Below, piece after piece: positions 1 to 7,018 of a stretch of 13,210 nt of DNA. The notes under the pieces were generated by a model. That model did no database searches, had not been told where the DNA came from, and saw only the letters and a program-made list of their open reading frames with translations. Source of the DNA: Pseudomonadota bacterium (GTDB lineage: Bacteria; Pseudomonadota; Gammaproteobacteria; Xanthomonadales; Xanthomonadaceae); NCBI GenBank assembly GCA_025355485.1, contig JANXZP010000202.1, positions 1 to 13,210 on the forward strand, written 5' to 3'. Both the position numbers and the translations under genes were made by a program. How positions within the stretch are numbered: the stretch's first letter is position 1; each line of letters opens with the position of its first letter.

Positions 1-1728
1 GATGCGCAGGGCGAGGCCAGCACCCAGCTCGTCCTCCCATCCACGGCCGGTCCGGTCGCTGTATTTGCCTGCATTAGGGGTAATGGTGGTGACTGCACGC
101 CGAATGCGTCGTTCACCGCCTTCGCGACCAACGTAGTCGTGCCGCCCGCACTGACCATCGTGTCGGGCAACAACCAGACGTTGCCGATCAACACGACCTC
201 GGCACCATTGGTCGTGCAATTGATGAACAATGGCCTGCCGGTCGCGAATGCGACGATCAACTGGAGCGGCACCAACGCGCATGTGACCAACGCGACCTCG
301 CTGACCGACGTCAACGGCCGCGCGACCAACACGGCGACCGTGCAGGCTGCGGGCGCAGCATCCGTGTCCGCGTCGTCTGCCTCGCCCGCCGCCGGTCCCG
401 TCACGTTCGCCTTGAACGGCGGCCTGGCGACCATCGGCGGCCTCACGCCGTCGCAGGTCGCGACCGCGACCGCACTCGACAACGCCTGCCCTGCGCTCTC
501 CGCATTGCCCTCGCCGACACCAGCCCAACAGGATCTGCTGCGGCAATGCCAGGCGCTGTCGGCAGCGACCGGAGCGAACCCGGCCCAGGTGCGCGAGGCG
601 CTCGACCAGATGCTGCCGCACAACGCGTTGCTGCAAACCAACGCAGGCATCCAGGTCGCCACCGCGCAGTTCGACAACATCAAGGCGCGCATCGCCGCGC
701 TGCGCAGTGGCGGCGGTCGGCACTTCGGCGGACTGTCGTTCACCACGCCCGATGGCACCCTGCCGATCGGCAGGTACGGCGACGCGCTGCTCGGTTTCTC
801 CAATGCCGCAGCCAACGACAACAAGCAAGAAGTCGGTTCCGAATTCGATCGCTGGGGCTTCTTCGTCTCCGGCAGCTTCGGCCAGGGTTCGGCCGATCCG
901 CGCCAGGCGACGCCCGGCTACGGATTCCATACCAATGGCATCACCGCCGGCGTCGATTACCGCTACAACGACCACATGCTGTTCGGCGTCAGCGCCGGTT
1001 ACGCGAAATACTCGAGCAGCGTGGACAACGTCGGCGGCGGCCTCGACACCCACGGCTGGAGCCTGTCGGCATATTCGAGCCTGTTCCGCCAGGACAACTG
1101 GTACATGGACGGCGTGCTGACATGGGGCAGCAACACCTACGACATCAACCGCCGGATCATCTACACGTTGTCCTCCAGTACCGGCACGACCTCGGTGAAC
1201 CAGACCGCTACGTCCAGTTCCGGCGGCAACACGCTCGCTGGCGCGTTGACGGTCGGACGCGATTTCTCGAAAGGGCCGTGGTCGTTCGGGCCGTATGCCC
1301 GCGGCACCTGGACGCGCACCAATTTCGACGGTTACCAGGAAACCTTGCAGTCCAGCCAGTCCGGCAGCGGCCTAGGCTTGGCGGTGCAGAGCCGCGATGT
1401 GAAAGCGGTCGCCAGTGTGCTCGGCGCGGAGGTCAATTTCGCATCCAGCCAGAACTGGGGCGTGATGATGCCACACGCCGAAATCGAGTGGGAGCACGAG
1501 TTCGAGAATAGCCCGGACAGCGTCACCGCGCATTTCCTGCAGGATCCGACCGCGACCCCGATCCGAATCGCTGGCGACTCGATCGACACTGATTTCTTCC
1601 GGCTCGGCCTCGGCATGTCGTTCGTGTTCACCCACGGGCGTTCGGGCTTCTTCTACTACGAAAAAACCCTGGGACTCAGCGGCGTCACCCAGAACAACCT
1701 GACCCTCGGCTTCCGGATGGAGTTCTGA
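1..1728 (+). CDS. Autotransporter adhesin with Ig-like repeats, 3' part (5' end outside window)
   Basis: The frame is open from base 1, so this is the last 575 codons of a longer gene; the GTG at 139 is internal and not a real start. Residues 1-40 look like the end of one bacterial Ig-like (Big_1/invasin type) repeat and residues about 48-135 form a second (VTDVNGRA-like turn at TDVNGRATNT). Residues about 140-240 are a helical linker with two Cys (NACPALSA, LLRQCQAL) and VREALDQMLPHNALLQ. From about residue 284 (DRWGFFVSGSFGQGS) alternating aromatic/hydrophobic strands run to the end, fitting a type Va autotransporter beta-barrel of about 290 residues. The last residues, TLGFRMEF, end in Phe, as expected for BAM-dependent outer-membrane insertion. 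By family knowledge the barrel anchors the passenger at the cell surface; the adhesive role is inferred from the Ig-like repeats. The signal peptide lies off the window. Confidence 0.85.
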   Translation, partial: DAQGEASTQLVLPSTAGPVAVFACIRGNGGDCTPNASFTAFATNVVVPPALTIVSGNNQTLPINTTSAPLVVQLMNNGLPVANATINWSGTNAHVTNATSLTDVNGRATNTATVQAAGAASVSASSASPAAGPVTFALNGGLATIGGLTPSQVATATALDNACPALSALPSPTPAQQDLLRQCQALSAATGANPAQVREALDQMLPHNALLQTNAGIQVATAQFDNIKARIAALRSGGGRHFGGLSFTTPDGTLPIGRYGDALLGFSNAAANDNKQEVGSEFDRWGFFVSGSFGQGSADPRQATPGYGFHTNGITAGVDYRYNDHMLFGVSAGYAKYSSSVDNVGGGLDTHGWSLSAYSSLFRQDNWYMDGVLTWGSNTYDINRRIIYTLSSSTGTTSVNQTATSSSGGNTLAGALTVGRDFSKGPWSFGPYARGTWTRTNFDGYQETLQSSQSGSGLGLAVQSRDVKAVASVLGAEVNFASSQNWGVMMPHAEIEWEHEFENSPDSVTAHFLQDPTATPIRIAGDSIDTDFFRLGLGMSFVFTHGRSGFFYYEKTLGLSGVTQNNLTLGFRMEF

Positions 1729-1895
1729 TGAGCGATGCGTTTTCCCAACCGCGAGGGGCGCTGCGCCGATGTCCGGCGCGTCCGGGACGACAGCCGGGCG
1801 CGTCGGGCTTGCGTAATCGGCCGCAGCCCAAGCATCATGGCCCGCAGATGACCGTATCGATCCATTCCACCCCGCCCGGCGGGCTCGCCCCATGA
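1728..1895 (+). CDS. Possible 55-codon ORF bridging autotransporter and phosphatase genes
   Basis: An ATG at 1728 shares its A with the autotransporter stop (TGATG) and has GGAG five bases upstream (1719-1722). The frame stays open for 55 codons and stops at a TGA that overlaps the ATG of the next gene (ATGA, 1892-1895). The product starts MSDAFSQPRGALRR, is rich in Pro, Arg and Gly, and resembles nothing I recognise. It has no signal peptide or membrane segment. The start signal and double overlap favour a translated, coupled ORF. The composition is also what random high-GC sequence would give, so it may be noncoding spacer. Confidence 0.3.
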   Translation: MSDAFSQPRGALRRCPARPGRQPGASGLRNRPQPKHHGPQMTVSIHSTPPGGLAP

Positions 1896-2593
1896 TCGAA
1901 TTCGGCCACCTCAGCCACGTCGGTCTGCGCCGCGAGCTCAACGAGGACACCTACTACGGCGACGCCGGCCTCGGCCTGTGGCTGGTCGCCGACGGCATGG
2001 GCGGCCACGAATTCGGCGAAGTCGCCAGCGCGGTCGCGCGCGAGGCGATCGTGAACAACGTGCGCGACGGCAAATCGTTGGTCGACTCGATCCGCATCGC
2101 CGACGAGGAAATCATCCGCCACTCGAAGCTGCGCACCGAAGGCCTGCCGATGGGCACCACGGTCGCGGCGGCGCGGCTGGACGGCAACAAGTTCGAGGTC
2201 GCGTGGGTCGGCGACAGTCGCGTGTATTTGTGGAATGGTCAACTTTGCCAGCTCTCGCAGGATCACTCCTACGTGCAGGAACTGATCGACCAGGGCGCGA
2301 TCACCGCCGAACAGGCGCGCAGCCATCCGCACCGCAACGTGGTGACGCAGGCGCTCGGCGTGACCGATCCGCAGAACCTGAAAGTCGAGAGCATCACCGG
2401 CGAACTGCGTCCTGGCATGCAGCTATTGCTATGCAGTGACGGACTGACCGAGGAAGTCGACAACGCCGCGATCGGCCGCATCCTCACCCAGTCGAATTAT
2501 TCCGCGCAGGAATGCGTCGACCACCTGGTCGCCGCAGCACTCGACGGCGGCGGCAGCGACAACGTGACGGTGTTGCTGGTCAGGCAGCTTTAA
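1892..2593 (+). CDS. PP2C-family protein Ser/Thr phosphatase (Stp1/PppA-like)
   Basis: This 233-residue protein is a complete cytoplasmic PPM/PP2C phosphatase that removes phosphate from Ser/Thr using two Mn/Mg ions. Motifs are in order: RRELNEDT (14-20), LVADGMGGHEFGE (31-43, metal-binding D34 and G35), GTTVAAA (88-94), VAWVGDSRVY (103-112, D108), LSQDHS (121-126), HPHRNVVTQALG (145-156), LLLCSDGLTEEV (178-189, D183) and GGSDNVTVLL (220-229, D223). All expected metal ligands are present and the length is normal for the bacterial single-domain family. The ATG at 1892 gives the typical start MIEFGHLSHVGLRRELNED; the ribosome site is weak (GC-rich GGCGGG), consistent with coupling to sequence upstream. 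It ends 56 bases from the convergent kinase gene, its probable partner: the phosphatase would reverse kinase autophosphorylation and substrate phosphorylation. Confidence 0.95.
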   Translation: MIEFGHLSHVGLRRELNEDTYYGDAGLGLWLVADGMGGHEFGEVASAVAREAIVNNVRDGKSLVDSIRIADEEIIRHSKLRTEGLPMGTTVAAARLDGNKFEVAWVGDSRVYLWNGQLCQLSQDHSYVQELIDQGAITAEQARSHPHRNVVTQALGVTDPQNLKVESITGELRPGMQLLLCSDGLTEEVDNAAIGRILTQSNYSAQECVDHLVAAALDGGGSDNVTVLLVRQL

Positions 2594-2649
2594 CGTCGCT
2601 ACAGAATCTCTCGCACCTATTGCGCGCGAACGGATCGACGGACTGAATC

Positions 2650-4170
2650 TCAATTGCCGGATGGCGTGATGCCGCGTGAGGCGTCGTCAGCGCTTTTCTG
2701 AAGTGACTTGAGCTTTGCATTGTCGGGATCGGCGAGCAATCCATTCTCGGCGTTTGTCTTGCAGAAGCCATACATCTGCTTGTCACAAGCCTTCTGTGCA
2801 AAGTTCTGGTAGAAGGCCGCGATCTGCTTCTTGCCTTGCTTGGCTTGCTGATTGTTGGGATTAATGGCGAGCACCTTGTTGTATAGGTCAAGCGCATTCG
2901 GGCCTGTCTGATCGACTAGGTTGCGCCCGAGATCCGGAGGCACTGTGCCGTGTTTTACGAATGCATCGGCCTGATCGAGATTCGATTGCACATCACCGCC
3001 GTACTGTTCCTCGATGGTCTTGGGCTGAATAACGTTGGACGCAGTGACGCTGGTGCCATTGCTGGCAGGATCGTTAGCCCCAACTGCCGCCGCCGGTTGC
3101 ATCCCTGTCGAAAGAACCTGGGCCAGTGGCGGCGTCGGAGTCCGCAGCAGGAAATACAAGCCCACTCCAATCCCGATCACCACCGCCGCAACCGCCGGCC
3201 ATAGCCAGCGCGGCAACGCCGCGTCGCCGTGGATCACGCGGGTGCGTTGTACCGTCGCGCCACGTCCGGTGGTCGTGCTGCTGATGCGGGCCTGGCCCTT
3301 GGATGCGACCTTGCTCAGCGTCGCCGCACCCTCGGGCGACTTCGTGAGCAACTGATGGATTTCCTCGGCGAGTTGGGTGCCGGTCTGCACGCGCTCGGCC
3401 GGCTGCTTGTTCATCGTGCGATCGATCAGCGGCTGCAGCCATGCGAACTCGGCGGGCAACTGCGGGATCGGCTGGGTCACGTGCATCAACGCAACGGTGA
3501 ACGGATCGGCGGCCTGGTACGGCGGCGCGCCCATCAGCATTTCGTACAACACCGTGCCGAGGCTGTACAAATCGGAGCGGCCGTCCACCGGCTCGGCGCG
3601 CGCCTGCTCGGGGCTCATGTAGTCGGGAGTGCCGATCGATGCGCCGGCGACGGTGGAACTCGAGCTGTTGTCCATCGCCTTGGCGATGCCGAAATCGGCG
3701 AGCACCACGCTGCCATCCTTGCGGAACAGAATGTTGCCGGGCTTGACGTCGCGATGGACGAAGCCTTTCTGGTGGGCGAAATCCAGCCCGCGCGCCATCT
3801 CGACCATGATGTCGAGGATCTCGCCGACGCTCAGCCCGCCTTCGGTGATGCGTTCCTTCAGGGTTCCGCCGGGTATGTATTCGGCGGCGAGGTAATACAC
3901 GCCCGCGTGCGTGCCGATGTCGTACACCGTCACTAGGTTCTGGTGCTGCAGCTTCGCGGTGATCCGGCCTTCCTTGAGGAAGCGCTCGGTGAACTCGGAG
4001 TTCGCCGCCAGCGCCGGCGCCATCACCTTCAGCGCGACTTCACGGTCGAGCGATTCCTGCACGGCGAGGAACACCGACGCCATGCCGCCCTCGCCGATCG
4101 GCCGCAGGATCTTGTATCCCGGGATCGCGATATCGACCGAATGCAGCAGGACGGTGGAGGATGAACTCAC
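2650..4170 (-). CDS. Membrane-anchored Hanks-type Ser/Thr protein kinase
   Basis: With the GTG start at 4170 the product has 506 residues. The kinase domain spans about 19-275: glycine loop GEGGMASVFLA (26-36), ATP lysine in VALKV (K48), alpha-C Glu in ERFLKEG, catalytic HRDVKPGN (139-146), DFG (159-161) and GTPDYMSPEQ (180-189). All catalytic residues are present, so it should be active. A Ser-rich segment after DFG (NSSSSTVAGAS) is a plausible autophosphorylation loop. A basic linker leads to one transmembrane helix (about 322-342), then an extracytoplasmic tail of about 160 residues with a TPR-like stretch (ALDLYNKVLAINPNNQQAKQ) and two Cys (C462, C470). There are no PASTA repeats. The open frame runs upstream to 4443, but that extension lies opposite dnaQ and reads as Arg/Pro-rich noise; the GTG at 4170 has GGGG six bases upstream and leads directly into VDIAIPGYKILRPIG. 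The gene lies 91 bases after dnaQ and tail to tail with the phosphatase. Confidence 0.93.
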   Translation of the reverse strand: MSSSSTVLLHSVDIAIPGYKILRPIGEGGMASVFLAVQESLDREVALKVMAPALAANSEFTERFLKEGRITAKLQHQNLVTVYDIGTHAGVYYLAAEYIPGGTLKERITEGGLSVGEILDIMVEMARGLDFAHQKGFVHRDVKPGNILFRKDGSVVLADFGIAKAMDNSSSSTVAGASIGTPDYMSPEQARAEPVDGRSDLYSLGTVLYEMLMGAPPYQAADPFTVALMHVTQPIPQLPAEFAWLQPLIDRTMNKQPAERVQTGTQLAEEIHQLLTKSPEGAATLSKVASKGQARISSTTTGRGATVQRTRVIHGDAALPRWLWPAVAAVVIGIGVGLYFLLRTPTPPLAQVLSTGMQPAAAVGANDPASNGTSVTASNVIQPKTIEEQYGGDVQSNLDQADAFVKHGTVPPDLGRNLVDQTGPNALDLYNKVLAINPNNQQAKQGKKQIAAFYQNFAQKACDKQMYGFCKTNAENGLLADPDNAKLKSLQKSADDASRGITPSGN

Positions 4171-4261
4171 TGAAGACCCCGTGGCGCGCGAACCCCGACG
4201 ACGATGATGCCGAAAATGCGCGTCGCGCGCGAGAGTGTTCGTTCGTACACGTCCCGTGTGC

Positions 4262-4972
4262 TCACGCGGTTTCCTCGGGCCACAGGCAGCGGCCGCCGCT
4301 CGCTGCGGCGATGCGCGCGAGGCGATCGGCATGCAGGGCGCGTTCGGTAACGTCGGCATGCACGATGCGACGCAGCGCGTGCATGGCGTTGGCGTCAGGC
4401 CGCGCGGCCAGGTTCTGGCCCGGCATCGCAATATCGAAGCCAAGATCGCCCTGCCCCGCGGTCAGGTGCAGGTAGGCCTCGGCGAGCAGTTGCGCGTCGA
4501 GCAGCGCGCCATGCAGGGTGCGCTGGGTGTTGTCCACGCCGAGCCGCTTGCACAGCGCGTCAAGGCTGTTGCGCTGGCCGGGGAATCGCTGCCGAGCGAG
4601 TTCCAGCGTGTCGAGCACCGTGCAGCGCTCGCGCAGGCGCGCATGGCCGGCATCGAGCAGGGCCAGTTCGTTGTCGAGGAAACCCACGTCGAATGCGGCG
4701 TTGTGGATGATCAGTTCGGCGCCGTCGATGAAGGCGAGGAATTCGCCGACGACTTCGCCGAAGCGCGGCTTGTCGGCGAGGAATTCGAGGGTGAGCCCAG
4801 TGACTTCCTGCGCGCCCGGTTCGATCTCACGATCGGGGTTGAGGTAACGCTGGAAATGGCGGCCGGTCGGGCGTCGCTGCACAAGCTCCACGCAGCCGAT
4901 CTCGACCACGCGATTGCCCTTCTCCCACGACAGGCCGGTGGTTTCGGTATCCAGCACGACCTGTCGCGTCAT
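4262..4972 (-). CDS. dnaQ: DNA polymerase III epsilon subunit (proofreading exonuclease)
   Basis: This 236-residue protein is the 3'-5' proofreading exonuclease of the replicative polymerase. DEDDh motifs are all present: Exo I LDTETTG (D8, E10), Exo II HNAAFDVGFLD (90-100, D95) and Exo III HGALLDAQLLAEAY (H154, D159). The domain is followed by a flexible tail ending GGRCLWPEETA, matching the region that binds the alpha subunit in E. coli. QGDLGF at 174-179 sits where E. coli has its beta-clamp motif QTSMAF. The ATG at 4970-4972 overlaps the rnhA stop (ATGA) and has its own GGAG seven bases upstream (4980-4983), so it can be translated independently. In E. coli dnaQ and rnhA are divergent; here they are co-directional. 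Confidence 0.97.
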   Translation of the reverse strand: MTRQVVLDTETTGLSWEKGNRVVEIGCVELVQRRPTGRHFQRYLNPDREIEPGAQEVTGLTLEFLADKPRFGEVVGEFLAFIDGAELIIHNAAFDVGFLDNELALLDAGHARLRERCTVLDTLELARQRFPGQRNSLDALCKRLGVDNTQRTLHGALLDAQLLAEAYLHLTAGQGDLGFDIAMPGQNLAARPDANAMHALRRIVHADVTERALHADRLARIAAASGGRCLWPEETA

Positions 4973-5169
4973 TCGATCACTCCATTCTTCGCTCGCACCG
5001 CAGCATCGCGCGCCAGTGCATCGACGCGCTCATTTTCGGGATGCCCGGCGTGGCCTTTCACCCAGCGCCACTGTACGCGATGGCGCGCCGCGGCGGCATG
5101 CAGGCGTTCCCACAGGTCGCGGTTCTTCACTGCCTGGCCGCCGCTGGTTTTCCAGCCACTGCGCAGCCA

Positions 5170-5172
5170 CTA
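5170..5172 (-). other. Premature amber stop codon in rnhA
   Basis: The plus strand reads cta here, giving TAG in the rnhA frame between codons for MP and WLRSGWKT. The open frame and family-matching sequence on both sides show that it is a point change and not a frameshift. Confidence 0.85.
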
Positions 5173-5403
5173 CGGCATCCATTCGGCGATGCCCTGCTGC
5201 ACGTATTTCGAATCGGTGTGCAGGACGACCATGCATGGCTCGGTGAGTGCTTCGAGCGCCATGATCGCGGCCATCAATTCCATCCGGTTGTTGGTAGTCG
5301 CCGGATCGCCGCCGGAGAGTTCGCGTTCGCGGCCCGCGAAGCGCAGCAGCGCGCCCCATCCGCCCGGACCGGGATTGCCAAGGCAGGCGCCATCGGTGTG
5401 GAT

Positions 5404-5493
5404 TTCCACGGATTTGGTCACGTCGGGTTTGATCACGTCCGACTTCATCGCATCGGGTTTGATCACACCGGATTTCATCACGTCAGTTTTCAT
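5404..5493 (-). repeat. 15-bp (five-codon) tandem repeats at the 5' end of rnhA
   Basis: Five in-frame 15-base units run from 5493 down to 5419, encoding MKTDV, MKSGV, IKPDA, MKSDV and IKPDV; a decayed sixth (TKSVE, to 5404) merges into the RNase H fold. Units 3 and 5 differ at only two bases (ATCAAACCCGAtGcG against ATCAAACCCGACGTG), and units 2+3 resemble 4+5, suggesting a 30-base duplication. They add a Lys/Asp-rich extension of about 24 residues before the point where E. coli RNase HI begins. Confidence 0.8.
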
Positions 5494-6206
5494 CGATCGA
5501 TCCGCATCCGCGCGGATCCGGCGCGCGCTCCGGTGCCGAAGCGCACTTTCGCCGACTGCACGCGCAGCGGTGTCATGCCCGGATCGCGCCGACGCGCCTC
5601 CAGCAGGAATCCGCTGCGCAGCGGCGACCCCGCGATTTGCACGGCGCCGACGTCCACCGCCGACATCTCGCCCGCCGACCAACGCGCGCCCAGATAACGG
5701 CAGCCCATGATCTCCAGCCCGAGTCCGGTCAACAGCGCGCGCAGTGCATCTGGCGACCACACGCGCAGGCCGCCGAACATCCAGCGCAGGTGCGCCGGGC
5801 TCCATGGATTCAGGCCGAGCACGAGCAGCGTGCCTTCGGGTTCCAGCAAACGCGCGCATTCGGCGGCCAGACCGACCGCATCGCGCGCGGCCTCGAATGC
5901 GCAGGCCATGAAGATCAGCGCGAGGCTGTCGTCGGCCAGCGGGATTGCCGATTCGCTGCAACGCAGATCACCGCTGAAACCATCGCCATCGCGCTGCAGG
6001 CGCAGGCGCGTGTGCAGGTTCGGTGCCGCGATCACATAACCGTCGTCCGCATGCGGCTGCACGAACAGCCCGTAACGGCCGCTGCAGCGCGTCACATCGG
6101 GCGTCGAATCGCGATGGCAACGCCGCAGCAACGCGCGCATGCGCTCGTCGGCGAGGGTCGACTCGGCATGGCTAGCAGGTTGACGGGAGGATTGCAGAGC
6201 GGGCAT
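5490..6206 (-). CDS. Class I SAM methyltransferase-like protein (YafS-like position)
   Basis: The product has 238 residues from ATG 6206. Recognisable methyltransferase features are the acidic segment SAIPLADDSLALIFMACAFE (motif II/III region), CARLLEPEGTLLVLGLNPWS (the helix then strand with a conserved Asn-Pro) and a long C-terminal part, as in the Methyltransf_11 group. It sits between gloB and rnhA, as yafS does in E. coli, and shares that protein's YGLF-like N-terminal segment and GLNP-like motif. I see no canonical glycine-rich SAM-binding motif (DxGxGxG) near the N terminus, so activity is uncertain; substrate unknown. A GTG at 6242 would add 12 residues, but its GAAGG is directly adjacent with no spacing, so the ATG is preferred. 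The stop overlaps the rnhA ATG (ATGA). The start lies 41 bases from divergent gloB. Confidence 0.8.
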   Translation of the reverse strand: MPALQSSRQPASHAESTLADERMRALLRRCHRDSTPDVTRCSGRYGLFVQPHADDGYVIAAPNLHTRLRLQRDGDGFSGDLRCSESAIPLADDSLALIFMACAFEAARDAVGLAAECARLLEPEGTLLVLGLNPWSPAHLRWMFGGLRVWSPDALRALLTGLGLEIMGCRYLGARWSAGEMSAVDVGAVQIAGSPLRSGFLLEARRRDPGMTPLRVQSAKVRFGTGARAGSARMRIDR

Positions 6207-6247
6207 GGTGCTGATTTTGCGGGAATCAGTCGCCGGGGTCACCCTTC

Positions 6248-7018
6248 ATGTTGAAGCTAAGCGCAATCCCTGCATTCGAGGACAACTACATCTGGACATT
6301 GGCCAACGCCGATGGCCAGGCGATCGTGGTCGATCCGGGCGACGCAGCGCCGGTCTTCGCTGCGATCAACGATGGCCTGCGTCCGGTCGCGATCCTGCTG
6401 ACCCACCACCATCCCGACCATATAGGCGGCGCCGAGGGCTTGCTGCGCAGTTTCGATGTGCCCTGTTTTGCGCCGGCCGATCCGCGCATCACCTGCGCGA
6501 CCCATCGCGTTGGCGACAGCGATCGTTTCAGCATTCCCGAACTTGGCCTGCAGTTCGCAACGATCGAAGTCCACGGTCATACGCGCTCGCATATCGCGTT
6601 CATCGGCAACGGCATGGTGTTCTGCGGCGACACCCTGTTCAGCCTTGGCTGCGGACGCATGTTCGAGGGCACGCCGGGGCAGATGCTCGCATCGCTGGAT
6701 CGCCTAAAATCTCTTCCGCCCGAAACGCAGGTTTGCTGCGGCCACGAATACACATTGGCGAACGGCGTGTTCGCGAGCGTGATCGAACCGGACAACGTCG
6801 CATTGCAGGATCGCTTGCGCGACGTGCGCGCCTTGCGCGATGCCGGCCAGGCTAGCGTTCCCAGTTCGATCGCCAGCGAGATCGCCTGCAATCCATTCCT
6901 GCGCGTGGATATGCCCAGCGTTCGCACCGCGATCGAACGGCATCTTGGCGAGCCCTGCGCCGATCGCGTGCAGGTTTTCACCGCACTGCGACTCTGGAAA
7001 GACGGATTCCGCGCATGA
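6248..7018 (+). CDS. gloB: Hydroxyacylglutathione hydrolase (glyoxalase II)
   Basis: This 256-residue metallo-beta-lactamase-fold enzyme hydrolyses S-lactoylglutathione to lactate and glutathione, the second step of methylglyoxal detoxification in the cytosol. Binuclear metal ligands are visible: THHHPDH (H53, H55, D57, H58), GHTRSH (H111), CGDTLF (D128) and GHEYT (H166). The C-terminal NPFLR and LRLWKDGFR match the glutathione-binding end of GloB. Length is normal. The ATG at 6248 gives MLKLSAIPAFEDNYIW, the usual family start. A TTGACG hexamer at 6180-6185 could be a -35 box, but the matching -10 is poor. The stop overlaps the mltD start (ATGA), so the two are co-translated. Confidence 0.97.
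   Translation: MLKLSAIPAFEDNYIWTLANADGQAIVVDPGDAAPVFAAINDGLRPVAILLTHHHPDHIGGAEGLLRSFDVPCFAPADPRITCATHRVGDSDRFSIPELGLQFATIEVHGHTRSHIAFIGNGMVFCGDTLFSLGCGRMFEGTPGQMLASLDRLKSLPPETQVCCGHEYTLANGVFASVIEPDNVALQDRLRDVRALRDAGQASVPSSIASEIACNPFLRVDMPSVRTAIERHLGEPCADRVQVFTALRLWKDGFRA

Larger units (their letters stand above)
4969..5493 (-). pseudogene. rnhA: Ribonuclease HI gene interrupted by an in-frame amber codon
   Basis: RNase HI removes RNA from RNA:DNA hybrids. Starting at ATG 5493, the frame reads 107 residues to EWMP and hits TAG at 5170-5172. The same frame then continues unbroken: WLRSGWKTSGGQAVKNRDLW, WVKGHAGHPENERVDAL, ending GVIE and TGA at 4969-4971. Counting the TAG as residue 108, the catalytic positions D34, E72, D94, H148 and D158 all sit exactly 24 residues after E. 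coli D10, E48, D70, H124 and D134, so there is no indel. The TAG aligns with E. coli position 84 in the substrate-handling region. The short product lacks the His and the last Asp and should be inactive. Only one base separates TAG from a sense codon such as CAG, so this may be a recent mutation, readthrough or a sequence error. The start overlaps the methyltransferase stop (ATGA). The first 24 residues, absent from E. coli, are 15-bp repeats. Confidence 0.85.

Noticed and set aside
1871..1884. GC-rich inverted repeat before the phosphatase ATG as a terminator
   Set aside because: The stem is only 5 bp with a 3-base loop, and no T-run follows.
4171..4443. N-terminal extension of the kinase frame
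   Set aside because: The extra 91 codons overlap the end of dnaQ and encode Arg/Pro/Cys-rich sequence without family resemblance; the GTG at 4170 sits right before the kinase fold.
4235..5710. 491-codon open frame on the plus strand
   Set aside because: It lies opposite dnaQ and rnhA, whose proteins are clearly recognisable. The plus-strand product is low-complexity and matches nothing; long antisense frames are common at this GC content.
6207..6242. GTG 6242 as methyltransferase start
   Set aside because: Its only purine-rich site is directly adjacent to the GTG, and the added 12 residues show no conserved sequence; ATG 6206 is more natural.
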